Shown: positions 1 through 14,400, numbered from the stretch's first letter. The stretch is 64,000 nt of DNA from Carettochelys insculpta (GCF_033958435.1 NC_134167.1:3430001-3494000); one strand, 5' to 3'. Numbers and translations: made by a program. The notes: generated from the sequence alone by a model not told the origin.

Positions 1-2782
1 TACTGGACGCTTGCATTTAATGCATTAATTAAACCACCTTCTCACAGCAAAGCGGTATTGAACACTGGCTGGCCGGATCTAAGTAAAACTCTATTTCCTG
101 ACACGTGGTCCAGTGTAAAACCTGGGCTGGTGTCTTCAGGAGTGGTCACTCTGAAGTCCTGCTCAGGCATCCTGGCTATGAGTCATCCTGTATCCAGCTC
201 ATCCTCCATTCAGTAGCTTATTCCAGTCACTTTCTGGTCCCGTTGCATAGTGGTTTGAGGAAAGAGATTCCATCCCTCCCTGGTCATGTGGAACGAGCTT
301 CTTTTCCATGTGTGTATCAGTCCCTGTAATGTTTTTCTCCTGTCTCTGGCTTCCCACGGCATTCTTGGTAAATAGCCTTTTCCTGGGAGTGGAAACTTTC
401 CCCCTGCTCTGCCACAGCTGGGTAACCAGATTTCCGATCTGGTTTCTAAACTGGCTTCGGAAGGCTGCACCCCGCATCCATCCACAGCAATTCCCTTTCC
501 TGCTAACTGCAGGGTGGCAGGCTGTGCCAGCAGATACTAGGCTTTGCTCTTGCAGAACCATGGGAGGTGAAATAATTTGCAGATGGATCCTGCTTGGTGG
601 GGGAGCTTAGCTCATCATCTTGCTGCCAAAGTTCTATTCCTCAGTATAACTTAGCTTCTATGTTTGACGGCACAACTTCTGTTAAGAGACAAAATGAACC
701 TCACTGTTCCCCATGTTCCTGTTGCTCCTTCAAAGCTATTTATTTAAGAGCATTGATAAAATCTTTCAAAACCCCAGTTTTGATGGGTGAAGTGGGGAAA
801 GATAGATTTCTGGTTGGACATCCTGAACCCCTGCACCTTTCACTATAGTCAGCAAGAGCTCAGCCCGGCCATGGTTTGCCCAAGATCATCAGGAGAGGAT
901 AAGATCTGGGAACAAAACTCAGGAGCTCCTGGCTTTCTGGCCTGTATTCTTCCCAAACCATTCCTTTCTCTTCTGTGACTGGGAACTGCCTTCAGCCTTG
1001 AGATCATACATCGGTGTTTGGATTTATGGTGCACTGCTTAGCACCTCTGTTTGGAGAATAAACCTCTCCTGGTTCTTACTGGAAAAGCAAGATCCCCAGA
1101 GCTTTGGCAGAAGGCAACAGATGGTCAGCTCCTCTGTCCTGCTGCACGAGGCTCCAGAAAAGATATGTGCTAACTTGTGCATGGGCCTGCCCAAGAGGAG
1201 AGCAAACCAGGGGTGAAGATGCTTTCTTTCAGTGGAGCCAGAAACTGGTGTGTCAAGTAATGTTTCCTCTAATCTTTTCTATCCAGGTGCAGAATAATGT
1301 TTCTCTGCACACCAATACATGTGAATGTGCACCACCACTGGAAACAAAACCTAGCTGTGGGAGCTCTGCTCATCAGCTGGGAGCATTTGCTTCTTTCCTG
1401 AGTAGCCACACACAACTTCCAGGGAACACTGGTTCAGGCCCACTGAATCCAGGTGTGGAGGGGGTAATAGGAGAGTGTATGTGATTGATTTTCTGGAAAT
1501 CCATCTAAGGATAGGATTAGTTTTCCCTACATTCCCGTGATGCTTGCCTGTAGCTGGAGGCCAAAATCTTTATTCAAATGACTTTGGCTCTGGTAGTGTT
1601 ACTCCTAATTTACCTCAGCATGCGTGAAATTTGAATAGGGGCCTTCCACATCACCGGTGCCAGAGTCTTCCATAGCCTATTGGGTAGTCAGTGGGCCTTT
1701 AAGGGCATTTTTTCTCTGCACCCTTAGAAAATCCAGAATCTGTCCAGGGAGGCGAGATGGCAGGAGGCCCAGGGCATTTTCTCGGTATTAACAACCCACT
1801 TACTAGGAGTCTGAATGCCAGCCAGATGGAAATACTTCAAGAAATTCCCCAGAATGAAATCATTATTTGAAATAATGAGATAGCCCTTCCTTTGTTTTTA
1901 TAAGGCAGACCCACATCCCTTGCCTGCCTATCAAATTCATCTGACTTTTTGTACTTGTGTGGCAGGGTCAAGGGTTGCCAGTGTAAATGCTTTTCATGCT
2001 TGTATTTTTCTCGTACAAAACTAAGGCCAGGACAGCCAGCTCTCGTCAGTATAAATATTTCAGCATTGGGCAGATTCTAATCTCCATTTGATTGGGAAAC
2101 AAAAAAAAAAAAAAAAAAGGGAGGGGGCAGGGGGCAAATTCTGCTGTCAGCTGTACCAGGGTGAATTGAACAGTGACTTCATTCTTGTTGCTCCGGATTT
2201 AAACCAAAGTGATCAGTTATTAAGTGGTTGACTGGGGTCACCGTCTGCCGGGATTTTCGGCTGCGTAGAGGAAGTAAGAACACTATTCTTACTGCCTTTC
2301 AATCCTAGGCTTCAGTCCAAAGTGGGACTGGAAGTTCCTGCTGGCCCAAATCCATCCTTCGTTTCCTTGTTTGCCCTGGATCTGCCTTCAGTGTGTTTCA
2401 TTTCTCAATCAGATGCTGACTGTTACTTTTGCAATGTAGCTGTGGGGTCCCCTTTAAACTTGCACCAGGGAGATTCAGTTGGAGGTGGAGATGGAGGATG
2501 GAAAGAGCAACTGGAATGGATCTTTTTTAATTTTGTTGTTCCAATGAAATTTCAGATTTTTGCCATCCAAAACCAAAACAAAGCTTGATTTGTTTGTCCC
2601 AGTCTTCTCACAGTTTGACGTTTAAAAATGATCTGTCCATGCTGGGTGCGAATTTACTAGTGGGAAAAGTTTTTGGTTTGTTTGTGGGTCTTTCGTTAGT
2701 TTTCTTTAGCAGCCTTGTAGGCCTTTATTTACAAGACAGACCCTTCTCCCCTGCCATGAAGATGTACTAGCTCTGAAGGAAT
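1..2782. other. LOXL2 intron, left edge
   Basis: Intronic sequence before the first LOXL2 exon in the window. A poly-A run lies at about 2101-2118. No exon or clear repeat family was recognised; short open frames have no recognisable protein similarity. Confidence 0.6.
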
Positions 2783-2795
2783 TAGTTCAAGGAAG

Positions 2796-4881
2796 ATGAA
2801 AAAGCAGTCAAGTAGCACTTTAAAGACTAACAAAATAATTTATTAGGTGAGCTTTCGTGGGACACAATTCCCATGAAAGAAGAATTCCACAGAGACTTTA
2901 ACAATCTGCACCACACCGTCAGCTTGGCTACGTCTACACGTGCACGCTACATCGAAATAGCTTATCTCGATGAATAGCATCTACATGTCCTCCAGGGCTG
3001 GCAACGTCGACGTTGACGTTGGGCAGCACCACATCAAAATAGGCGCTGCGAGGGAACGTCTACACGCCAAAGTAGCACACATCGAAATAAGGGTGCCAGG
3101 AACAGCTGCAGACAGGGTCACAGGGTGGACTCAACAGCAAGCCTGTCCCTTAAAGGGCCCCTCCCAGACACACTTGCACTAAACAGCACAAGATACACAG
3201 AGCCGACAACTAGTTGCAGACCCTGTGCATGCAGAATGGATCCCCAGCTGCAGCAGCAGCAGCCAGAAGCCCTGGGCTAAGGGCTGCTGCGCATGGTGAC
3301 CATAGAGCCCCGCAGGGGCTGGAGAGAGAGCGTCTCTCAACCCCTCAGCTGATGGCCGCCATGGAGGACCCCGCTATTTCGATGTTGCAGGACGTGGATC
3401 GTCTACACGTTCCCTACTTCGACGTTGAACGTCGAAGTAGGGCGCTATTCCCATCCCCTCATGGGGTTAGCGACTTCGATGTCTCGCCGCCTAACGTCGA
3501 AGTTAACTTCGAAATAGCACCCAACACGTGTAGCCGTGACGGGCGCTATTTCGAAGTTGGCGCCGCTACTTCAAAGTAGCGTGCATGTGTAGATGCAGCT
3601 CTTGTGCCTCAATTACTCCACATGAGAGAGACATTTCCTGGACACTACAGTATAAATCAAGGATGGCCTGATCGGTACCACAGTGTACTGGAAACCCACT
3701 AATCACTATACTAACCTACATCCTTCTAGCTTCCATCCTGCACACATAACTAGGTCCATTGTTTGCAGTCAAGCCTTTAGGTACAATCTCATTTGCTCTG
3801 ATCCTGCTGACAGAGACCAAAAACTACAAGATCTTTACCAAATATTCATAAACCTGAATTACCCACCAGGAGAAAAAAAAAAAAAAAATCGACAGGGCAA
3901 GACAAATACCCAGAGACCAGCTACTCCAAGACAGGCCTAAAAAAGACAAGAACAGAAAACCACTGGTCATCACCTACAGTCTCCAACTCAAACCCCTGCA
4001 ATGCATTATTAAAGACCTACAACCTATTCTTAATCAGGATGCCACACTCCAGATGGCCCTAGGTGACAGGCCTGTTCTCTCCTACAGACAACCTCCCAAC
4101 CTTATGAGGATTCTCGCCAACAGCCACAGTCTACACGACAGGAACACCAGTCCTGGGACTTTTCCTTTCAATAAAGCCTGCTGCCAGCTTTGTCCACATA
4201 TGTATTCTGGGGATACCATCACTGGATCTAACCAGGTTATTCACAGAGACACGGACACATTCTCATGTTCCTAAACTAACATCATATATGCCATCATGTG
4301 CCAACAATGGCCAGATGCTTTGTATATTGGACAGACTTCTAACTCCCTTAGACAAAGAGTTAATGGGCACAAAACAGACATCGAAACACTCCTGATCCAC
4401 AAACCTGTTAGCTGGCATTTTAATGGAGTGGGCCATTCTGTTAATGACTTAAGAGTTTGCGTGTTACTGAAGAGAAATTTTTACAACACCCTTCAAAGAG
4501 AGGCTGCTGAACTCTCTTTCATATTCAAGTTCGACACATTAACACATGGTTTGAACCGAGACTGGAATTTTCTGGGTCACTATAGGGGCTCGTTTGCATA
4601 CTTGGCTTAATCTAATTCATGACTCCCCCTCCCCCCGCCCCTCTGCTCGCTGATTTGCTCACCTTGATGATGATGTTTCTGATTTGCCCACCGTGATTAC
4701 TGTTTTTGGTTCTCTGTGCCTTAAATATTGAGTCTGTTCAGGTCTGGCTCGGGTCTGAAGAAGTGGATCTGTCCCATGAAAACTCATCACCTAAAAAATT
4801 ATTTTGTGAGTCTTTAAAGTGCCACTGGACTGCTTGTTTGTTTTGAGAGTATATAGGCTAGCACGGCTTCCTCTCTGTTAC
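2796..4881 (+). mobile_element. Penelope-like element, 5'-truncated, with inverted terminal repeat
   Basis: Flanked by a 13-bp duplication (TAGTTC-A/T-AGGAAG at 2783-2795 and 4882-4894). The plus-strand frame reads DFNNLHHTVS, then after a nested MITE CLNYSTHE, then KPTNHY, CSDPADRDQKLQDLYQIF and a GIY-YIG endonuclease part (NIIYAIMC, ALYIGQTSNSLRQRVNGHK). The frame is broken by a TAA just before NIIYAIMC and a Cys-to-Trp change (MCQQWPD), so it is dead. At the left end, 2797-2866 is the inverted copy of the right end (about 4770-4840), an arrangement typical of Penelope elements. Confidence 0.85.
2926..3600. mobile_element. 675-bp MITE nested in the Penelope-like element
   Basis: Ends GGCTACGTCTACACGTGCAC and, on the other strand, AGCTGCATCTACACATGCAC form terminal inverted repeats. 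CTT is duplicated on both sides (2923-2925, 3601-3603). Removing the element and one CTT restores the Penelope reading ...HHTVSLCLNY. The interior is full of TTCGAAGT/CGAAATAG palindromic words and has no transposase. A 3-bp duplication suggests the PIF/Harbinger class (inference). Confidence 0.85.
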
Positions 4882-5235
4882 TAGTTCTAGGAAGGTTGCA
4901 GCTCCATATCTATGAACCATTCCAGCCTAGACACCTCTGCTGAGACTGATTGCAAAGATAGGCAATTAGACCCTATTGTTGAATTGTGGGTTCTGCCACT
5001 TTTGGACAGCTGCCCATGGGGAAAGGGACTGAGGTTGTCCACTGCATTTTGTGTGGCCCCTCTGAATGTAAAGCATTTGCTAGAAACATAGCTGTAGTCT
5101 TCAGTCAATCCAGGGTTCTTTTAAAATTGCAACTGCAGTATTTTTCTCAGCAACTTCTTGTGACAGGGAGTCCCACAGGCTGGCTGTGCAGTGAATGATT
5201 TCCTTTGCTAGTGCCCCATTTCCTTTCTCTTTCAG

Positions 5236-5455
5236 GATATATGCCAGCAAGAGGAAGCAGAAATACTGGGCTTATTCTATGGACTGCACTGGCAGCGAGA
5301 CTCACATCTCTAGCTGCAGACTGGGCCACCGCCTCAGTGTGAATGCCAGGAACGTCACCTGTGAAAACGGGATGCCTGCTGTGGTGAGCTGCATCCCTGG
5401 GCGTGCCTTTGCTCCCAGCAGCCACAGCGGCTTCCGAAAAGCCTTCAGGCAAGAG
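5236..5455 (+). CDS. LOXL2: LOXL2 exon: C-terminal part of SRCR2
   Basis: Acceptor TTTCAG before 5236 and donor GAG|GTACGG. The exon is 220 bp: one base completes a codon, then 73 codons. It reads [19 protein letters not shown], then HISSCRLG and the sequon NVTCENG, closely matching the end of human LOXL2 SRCR2. It is the first LOXL2 exon in the window; no exon for the N-terminal half of SRCR2 was seen at 1-5235. Confidence 0.9.
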
Positions 5456-8400
5456 GTACGGCAAAAGATCCAGCCATCCCAGCGTAAAGAGCTTTGTCAT
5501 TAGGAGGGGTTAAACTGCGCGAGTGCAATCCCACTGTTGGACCTGTGACAATATCACAAATTAAGCAAATTTCATCCAGCTCAAATAACAATGCAAATTA
5601 GCCTAATGAACGTGGAGTAGTTTACTGTGAATCACACACACGTTCTTGTCCGCAATACAGGCCCCAAATCTACAAAGACTCATCCAGGCGCATAGCTTTG
5701 CCTACTGAGTGGTCCATCTACTTCACTGGAGCTGTTCACAGTGCATAAAGTTTAAGCATATAAGTAAATCCTTGGAGGATCCAAGCTATAGTCTGTTTGG
5801 ACACACATTTCTGTGTGACTAATGGTACAACTACGTGCCATTCGTTCAGAAACATTGGTGGTGGTGGTAGAGCTGGATGAACTTAGTTTGATTTAGAAAT
5901 CTCTGTGAAAACTTTCATCTGTTTCACATTTCAGCCAAAAGTTAAAACAAAACAAAGGCGGGAGGATTTTGACAACTTGGTCCTTGTTCTTCAATGGGCT
6001 GTAGAGCTGGTTAGAATTTTTTGAATTCCTGTCTAATGCTGAGCGGGTTAAAAGCATTGGAAGGGAGATGTAATTTAGTTCCTTTGAGGGTTTTACCAAC
6101 TCAAATAATTATTTATCATTTGTGTGCAACTTGTGTTTCAAGACCTCTCCCCACATCAGGACTGTGCTGTGCTAGGTGCTGTACATAGAATGCCCCTACC
6201 AGGAAAAGCTTACAGCTGAAGACTCCAGTCTGCAAATTGTTCTGCCTGGGTATCCCTCCATTGATCTCAGTCTGCCTTTGCAAGGAGCTAGTTGCAGGAT
6301 CAAGGCCAACGTAGACAAGACAAAGGATAGGAGCAGAAGGGTAGCTGAGGCACAGAGAGACTCTATGTCCACATCGCAGGACCTGTGTGAGATGGCAGTT
6401 TGGGTAGATCTATCCAAGGTAGCTTTTAATCTAGTTAAGTCAGAACAGTGATGGTACAGCAGCACAGGCTGTATAAGCTCCCCTAGAATCCTGGGTAATC
6501 GTTGGAACCACTGAGCCACACTGCCACAGCTTTGCTGCTCTGGTATCCAAGCCACTTCAGTCCAAGCTAGTTCATGATGCTGACACAAGCTGCAGTCAAA
6601 CCCCAGGACTGCAGTGCAGATGGGCCCTAAGCCATTTACCCAGCATCAGTGGTAGATGTAGGCATAGAACCCAAATCTCTTGAGTCCCAATCCAATGCCT
6701 TTTAAAACAAACAAACAAACAAAAAATCTCCTGCCTCATACGTGATCCCTGCTTTGAGCCTTGCAGTTTTCGGTGCCCTTCCCCTCCACCAGCAGAGCTT
6801 TATCCCAATAGGTAGGTTGGGTGGGACATGCAGCCTCTGGCCGCCCTGCTCTTCTAATGCAGGGTGTTGTGCTCCAGATGCTGTGGGATTCACTTAGCGC
6901 TGAAGCTGCCAAGTCAGTACACAAGTAGGAAGAAAATACTTGTTCTCTTGAGGCCAGTTGAACAGTTGCCTGTCTGCTGCTGGGCTGGCTGCCTTGCAGT
7001 TGGTTTGGCTCCACTGGGTAATCTTTCACATATTACAGATAATCGGAGAGCTTGGCTCTTTTGTGCCTTCTGCTGACAAGTCCCGCAGAGTGACACAAGA
7101 TCCTAGCACGGGCGACTGTTTGGATTTTAAGGGGGTTTAGTCCTGGGGAGCTGAGCCAAAGTGACCCCACCCTTGGAGAATGAAGACGTGTGTCCTCCCA
7201 CACATCCCCGCCCCCAAGCTGATCACAAGAGTGTGATGCCTGCCAGCCCATTGCCATGAGGGCAGCCTGGGGGCTAGAACTGCAGTCCCTATTTGGCCTC
7301 TTTGCTGAGCCTGCCAACGAGTATGTCAGCAAGAGCAATGGTGGGGATGGTCATGTGGACACCAGGACACAGACAAACTCGATTCACAAAGTTCACCAAA
7401 ATGAAATGGGAAAGGCATTTGGTCCCTGCTAAGCTGTACTGGATTCAAGCTATTGGCTGAAGTCTGGGTTTTTTGCACAGGCAATGTTAGGCATGTGAAA
7501 AACAGCATGGCCTAGTTAATAGATCACTAGAATAGGTGTCAGGAGACAGGGATTCAGTTCCCATATCTGCCACTGACTTGCTGAACAACTTTGGCAAGTT
7601 ACATTCACTCTCCATCCTTCTGTCCCTGGCCACCTTTTATCCACCTGGTCTGTCCAGACCATAAGTCCTTCAAAGAAACATGTCTCCGATTATATCTGCA
7701 CAAGGCCTGAAACAATAGAGCTTTGACCTTGGTTGGGCCATTGACTATTCACATGCTTGAAGTGTGTGGTCAAGTGTTAACAGGATCTGAGCCTCAGAGG
7801 TGAAAGGTTCTGTAAACCATGGCTACTCTTCTGAGCTGTTCACATCTCCGATTAATTGTTTAAACACACATGAAGGCTCTGGATGTCCTTCAGCTGACCT
7901 GAAGGGCTCTCTGCATCTCCAGTTTTAAACACTTGATGTTCTTTGGGTTCAGGCCTCCCACAAGTCACCTCCCGTTCACTTACTTTTGGCAGCCTTCACA
8001 TCCTCCAGCTGCCATACCAACCACTTATCTCTCTAGTTAGAAGATAATGGGCAGAGTAGAAAAAGGTTTTAATCATCCCAGGGACCAATGCTGAATTAAA
8101 TCTATCCTGGGCTGGATTTGAACCATAATAAACTGCAGCAACAAAAGACTCTTTAGCCTATTCCAAGGATCTTGACTCATCCTTCCTCCATAGTCAGCTA
8201 AAAGGAGGGATTGAAAATGGGAAACTGAGGCACAAAGTGGCATTGGCTTACCCTAAGTTACAGAGGGAGATTGTGTCAGAGCTGGGAAAGTACCCAGATC
8301 TCCTGACTCCCAGTCTAGTGCCTTAACCACAAGATCATTCATCTGTTTTTCCTGGCATTTAACTGCATATGGTAATTCTTCAGTAATATCACCTCTGTGT

Positions 8401-11400
8401 AATCATACCTATGGTGTGATGTCTGGAACTGCACTTACCAAGCCAAAGGTATACGATTGATGTTGTGCTATCTTGGGCAGCTTTGGCTGGCTTTGATTTT
8501 CCCCGGGCTCAGGGTGGCAGACATGTCTTTTCCACTGCATGTTATAATTATGTTGGGTGTTTTCTTCTGCCGAGTCAAATATTTCTGAGTCCTTAAACGT
8601 CGGTAACATCACTGTCCGGCGGGTATCTCGGGAATCCACTGTGGAATGCCTTCTGGGATAGCCTATGGAACAGATGATCTTTTTTCATAGGATTGCAGGG
8701 ACATGAAGGGAAGGGTTTACTAGGGAATGGTGCTATTTTTGCCCTCTAAGTGTGATGCAGGTGAGCTACCGTGGGTTTCTATATTATCATATACTTTACA
8801 GTACAGTTCTTTGACTGGGGATTCTCAAAGCACTTTAGATACCTAATTAATGAAGTCTTGCATGAAGCCTGTGACTTAATATAGGTAGAGTTTTTAACCT
8901 TTTTCTGAACAGGAGATTCGTAGTCCATTTTAAACGGAAGGCATTTATTAAGGGAACAGTTGCCTCTATGGACAAACAGGTTTAGCTAAAGATTCAGCTT
9001 ATTCTTGCCTGTTTTCCAGGGATCCCACCTAGTCTGAAAAGCAGAGACCTCTAGTGACTGAATAATACACAGCAAGTAACCACGTAATTAAGACTATCTC
9101 AAAAGGCACCTGTAGCATTCTGGTGTGCGAAGAAAAGAAAAAGTGATTTTGAGGCCACGATCCTAAGGCACAACTCCCACGTACTTTCATGGGGACAGGA
9201 TCAGGCCTCTAACGTATCAAAGGGTAGATCCAGCACATTTTTAAGATATAATCAGCTGGGATCAATGTTCTAGGACAACAAATTACCACACAACTTGTGA
9301 AAAGGCTACATTTATTCCCTTACTAATAGTTACTTAATCTGTAGCCTTTTGGAAGGCAGAATTTCCTCTGCCTTATGGGAAGGCCTGGACACAGTGTACT
9401 TGGATGATGCATTGGCTTTCAGTTTATTTAGCCTTTTCTTCTTTTGTTCTTATGAAAGCAGATGTTCACACTATGATTCGAGGCCCAATGTTCTTAACCA
9501 AACACGCTAATTGTACCAAATTGGCTGCTGGTGAAAATTGCTGAAGGTCCATTGACTTCAATGACGCAGCGCCGGTGTGTTACCTCTTACCACTGAATAC
9601 CTGTAAGGAATGAGTTTTCGTTTCACTTGGCCTCTCCTTGTGTTTATCTGCAGCAGGCAGGCCAAACCCTGCCTGGGCTGGTGCAGGACAGGCCACTCCT
9701 GGTGCACCCACAGCCCCAGGAATCCTGACAGCTGGGCCAGGATTCTACAGGAAGACCCAGTCACTGCCTGGCATTCATTGCCTTCTTTCTGGGTAGAACC
9801 GCCAACCCTCCAGGATTGTCCTGGAGATTCCAGGTCAGTTAAAGATTGTCATGTGATGAAATCTCCAGGAATACGGCCAAACCAAAATTGGCAACCCTCC
9901 TTCTACAACGTGCTCATGCACACGCTGCTGCGGGTGACCAGCATGTTAGCTGGCTGTGGATCCTGGCCCCCAGCCTCTGACTCCACCCTCTTGGTGGTGT
10001 GGTATGATCAGGCTGATTTGTGAGCCGCAGGCCTGTTCCTGTGTGCTATGAGAGCATCCTGTCTCCTGGCTGTTTGTGCCCTGGGTGGAAAAGGAACCCC
10101 TATGCCCTCTTTGCTCCCAAACTCCTGCATTAGAACAGCAGAGATTAAGAGTCGAGCTCGTCTTCTACTCTATTGTACTCCCCATCCCTGTGCACTAGTG
10201 GGGACTGTGGAAAAGAAAACATCACTTCATGCATTGTTCCTGAGGTGACCGGTGTGGGGACACTCGGGAATGTACCAGCCAAGTGGTCCTGTCCCGCTCC
10301 TGCTCCACCCATGCCCCCGCTTCCTTGCCCCTTGTATGCCTTTTCCACCCATGCCCTGCCTCTTCCCACGGAAGCACCACACTACTTCCAGTGAGTGCAG
10401 GGTAATCCCCCCACCCCTTTCCCTGGAGTGGCACAGCCTAGGAGTAGCACTTCCATCATTAAGCTTTTCAGTGTGTGTGTGTGTGTGGCCGCCCAAGCAC
10501 ACAGCTGGTTAGCAGTCTTCCCAAAGCCAGGTTTGTGTTTCTCCTGGTGGTGCACATTTTCACAGGCTTCAGTGCACGTAACGTGATGTTCCACATGTGG
10601 ATGGGAAAGATTAGAGGGAATATTGGTCGGGTCTGTAGACTAGTGCTTTCAGAAGTGACCTAAGATTGTGTGTGCTGGATGAAAATCAGGTCCCTCCTGT
10701 TAAGATTTTCCTGTTGGTCGCTTCTGAAAGTTTGGGTCTAGGTAGTCAAGTTTGTTAGTAAGTTGGTAAGTAACGTGGCCATAACAAGGCCAAAAGTTCC
10801 ACGAGTAAATAATCATAACCTGTGTCAGTTTCATCCCTAAACAGTGATGTTGCTCCTGGGATTTTTTTATTACAGCAGCCATTGGTGAGGCTCAAAGGTG
10901 GGGCCAGGATCGGAGAAGGCAGAGTGGAAGTGCTGAAAAATGGGGTATGGGGAACTATTTGCGATGATCGGTGGGACCTGACTTCAGCCAGCGTGGTCTG
11001 CCGGCAAGTGGGCTTTGGGAGTGCCCAGGAGGCTATCACAGGCGCGAGGCTTGGGCAAGGTAAGAACAATGCCAGTGTCATGAGCCATCAGCTCTGGCTA
11101 CCTTTAGAGATTTCCACAGGGAAGTGAAATCAGATGAACAGGAAGATACATTCAGCTGCATCTCTTAAACCTCAGTAATGTTGTGGACCAGAGCCGAGAC
11201 CCACAACTCCCACTGAATCCTTAGTGGAAGGGTCATTGGAAGTCAGTGAATTGTAGGAAAAGCTAGTTAGAAAATGGAAGTTTCAGACTGCAGAAATAAC
11301 AAATTTAGAAAAAAATCCTTCTGAACTGGAACAAAAAGCTGCAATTTCAAAGCATGAACATTAAGAAGTTTGAAACCATCAAATTGCTTTATTTTGATAA

Positions 11401-14400
11401 GATTGGCACATTTCCTTTTTACTTTTCTATTATATTAAAAGTCAAATTTACATATTGGTCATATGTCTAAACACAATATCAAATTAACGTGTGTACAATA
11501 TACATTAGTTAATCTCTATTATAATGCTATTTTAATACAATGGTCAAAAGGAAATTCTTATTGAAATGAAATGGAAAAATCCATCAGTGTTTTCCCATAA
11601 AGTGTTTTGATTTGATTTTGACAAAATTGACTTTCCTGGTGGAAACCATTCCATTACAGACTTTATGTGCTCAGCAGTAAAACTGGTTGAATTGGAGAGC
11701 ACAACTGCAACTTTTTCTGAATAATCTCCCCGCCACCCCATTTTATTTGGCTGTAGCTGACATTTTGACCCACTGCTCCTCTAGCCCCTCCCCCAAAAGT
11801 TATTGTGTTTCAGAAATGTCAGGCAGTATCCTAGGATTTGGACAAGTGTATGGAACAGAAGGGCTGGAGACAGGCCTTTCACTGATTCAATAAATTCAGA
11901 AACATTTAGAGATCTGCACAAACATCAAACCCACCCTACTCAGCCAAGTTTGTTCTCTTAAGGCCCTATCCATGGAACTTGTGACAAAGCAAGAGCTACA
12001 GCTGTGTGCAAATGTGGATATGGTCTTATGTTGCCTCCTCTATCTCCTTTCCTTACCCATCTCATGCTCACTTCGACACAGGAAGCAATCAGATTTTGAT
12101 GAGACTTGCATGTGCAGAGGTCAGTAGTGATGTGCCTTCAATTCAGGTTGTGTGAGAAATAAGAGACGTTGATCTCAAAGGTCATGACTATGTTTGTAGA
12201 GTTAACTGTCAGAAGGAACTGCTGTGATCAGCTCGTTTGACCTCCTGCTTCTCACTGACCAGAGGATGTCACTCGGTGACTTCTTGCTTTGAAAGGAAAT
12301 AATTATCCCCTGATATTTAAGTGAGGATATTAATTCCAATAACTTGCGGTTGAACTAGATAGAGTACATCATTGAGATACCCAGTTTTCATTTAAAGACT
12401 TCTCATGTAGGGCTATTGGCCAGACTACTGGCTTCAATGAGAGATACAGGCAAGCTAGGAATGTAGGATAATAGAATTTTAGGAGCTTGAGCTAGAAATT
12501 TCCATCTTCCTCCCCTTTCTTTCTATCTGTCACCTGGCTAAGGCAGGATTGTTCCCCACAGGTCATGGTCCAGTGCTTTACGCAGTCTAGGTGATAGAAC
12601 ACGAAGTGCCTTTTCTTCCCCAGGCTGCGTACCAACTACGCTGCCCTCCCTTTGGGAAGGGGTTCTCAAGTGCAGCAGGCACAAATGTTGTCCTTATTAT
12701 CATCAGATGTATGTGAAATGTCTCATTCCAATCAAAATATTACAAGGACGGGGAGGGAAGGTTTGCAATTTCCGTTATAATTAGGATCTCACTGGAGATC
12801 TCTGTTTTCAGAATGTTCCACTCGGTACAAATGTTAATTCCAGAGTCCTGCCTAGTGCCACTGCAACATGCACCGTAAATGAATTTTTCTGTTGGAAAAA
12901 AATATACCGCCTTTCCCTCTCGTCCAATCTACAGTGATGGCCAAAGGTCTCAGAAACCTTGGGGACATGGCAGTTGGCGTGAATGGGGAGCATTGCATGA
13001 TGGGTAAAATGCCATCTAACCAGGGATCCTGCTGAGATCTGTGTGAAATAGTTGCATTGAGCCCCTCCCATCCGGAACTGCCACAGCCTCCAGAAATTGG
13101 TGATACTGTTAGCAAGATCAAACTGCACATGCTTCTTGAGCTATTTAACTGGGGGTGATTACAAGAAGGATTTTAATATGATAGAGGTAAAAACCAACAC
13201 ACACAATGCACATGCCCCTTGTGCCGTTAGTGTTTCTCTATTTTTAAATGTAACCCTATGCCCTCTTGAAACAGCAAAATGCAGAGTTAGAAGTATGGAG
13301 GAAGAGAACTGTCTGGTTGTCAAGTCAGGTGATTTAATTGGACCTTTCTCTCTCTCGTCCCTGTGATTGCTCTGTGTAGAAGAGAGAAGCATTGAATAGA
13401 AAAATGCTTCTGAATTCTGCTACTGACACAGCAGAAGTCTGACAGGTGGTGAGTTCTCCAGACGGATTGCTGAACCACAGCCCACAGAGATTAATGCATG
13501 CCTGAGCCACAGCAGTTTCTGCCTCTACCTTCTGCTTAGCTGTAGGGTGGTGGTCAGAGGTTTCTTAGAAAGAGCCCCCACCCACTGCTGTTAAACTAGT
13601 TTCTCACACTTGTCTTCCTGAGTCAGCCCTTCCCTTTGAAGGTCAGGTTCAAACGACCAGCTATGCAGATGGGTAAGCTCTTCCTTAATGAGGCCCAGAC
13701 AAGGCTGGTCTTGTGGTTGAGCCATTAGCCTCAGGAGACCTGCAGGTCTCAGTTTCCTGCCACACACTCCCCAGATGACCTTGGGCAAGTCCTTTAATTG
13801 CTCAGTTTCTCAATTTGCCATCTGTAATTCAAGCATGACAATATTGCCGCTGATCCATAAAGATGACCAGCTCTTCAAGGCAGGGAATCTTTTACTGACT
13901 GTACATGCAGCTTAATGGGTCTCTGATTTGAGCTGGTTCTTCCACATGCTACTGTAATAAAACCAGAAGAGGGAATCAGACAACAGGTATGGTAGTGGAG
14001 TCTGGAGACACAGGCATTGCTGGTCCCCTGGTTTGCCTGCTGGCCATTATGTCCTCACAGTACATCTTCAGTTTCTCCAGTGTCATGGTTACAAATGGAC
14101 CCACTTGGCACCTATTGATATGTGCAATATTTGAAAAAGGCGATGAGTCTGTCATTGCTGATGTCTGCTTCTCTTAACTTCTCCCTCGAAGAAAAGGGCT
14201 GATGAAGTAGATGAGAGAGGGAAACTTACGTTTACTAGCAGGGGGAGGACTTCTCTCTTCACTGGAAGTCATGCTTTCCTCCCTCAGCCCTCTCCAGTTA
14301 AAACTGACCGCTAGCCAGCAAATAGCACCTGGAACACCCCGATGCTGTCCACCAACAGCAGCAGAAAGTCTCTATCCCTGCCTCAGGTCCTTGCTACGAA

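Larger units (their letters stand above)
5456..10875. other. LOXL2 intron after the SRCR2 exon
   Basis: Intronic. It holds MIR-like remnants (about 7505-7640 forward, 8215-8345 inverted). Around 9796-9900 is a diverged repeat-like stretch (GATTGTCCTGGAGATTCCAG, GTCATGTGATGAAATCTCCA). No exon seen. Confidence 0.6.

Noticed and set aside
2970..3579. Plus-strand open frames inside the MITE at 2926
   Set aside because: They come from palindromic MITE sequence and show no transposase motif.
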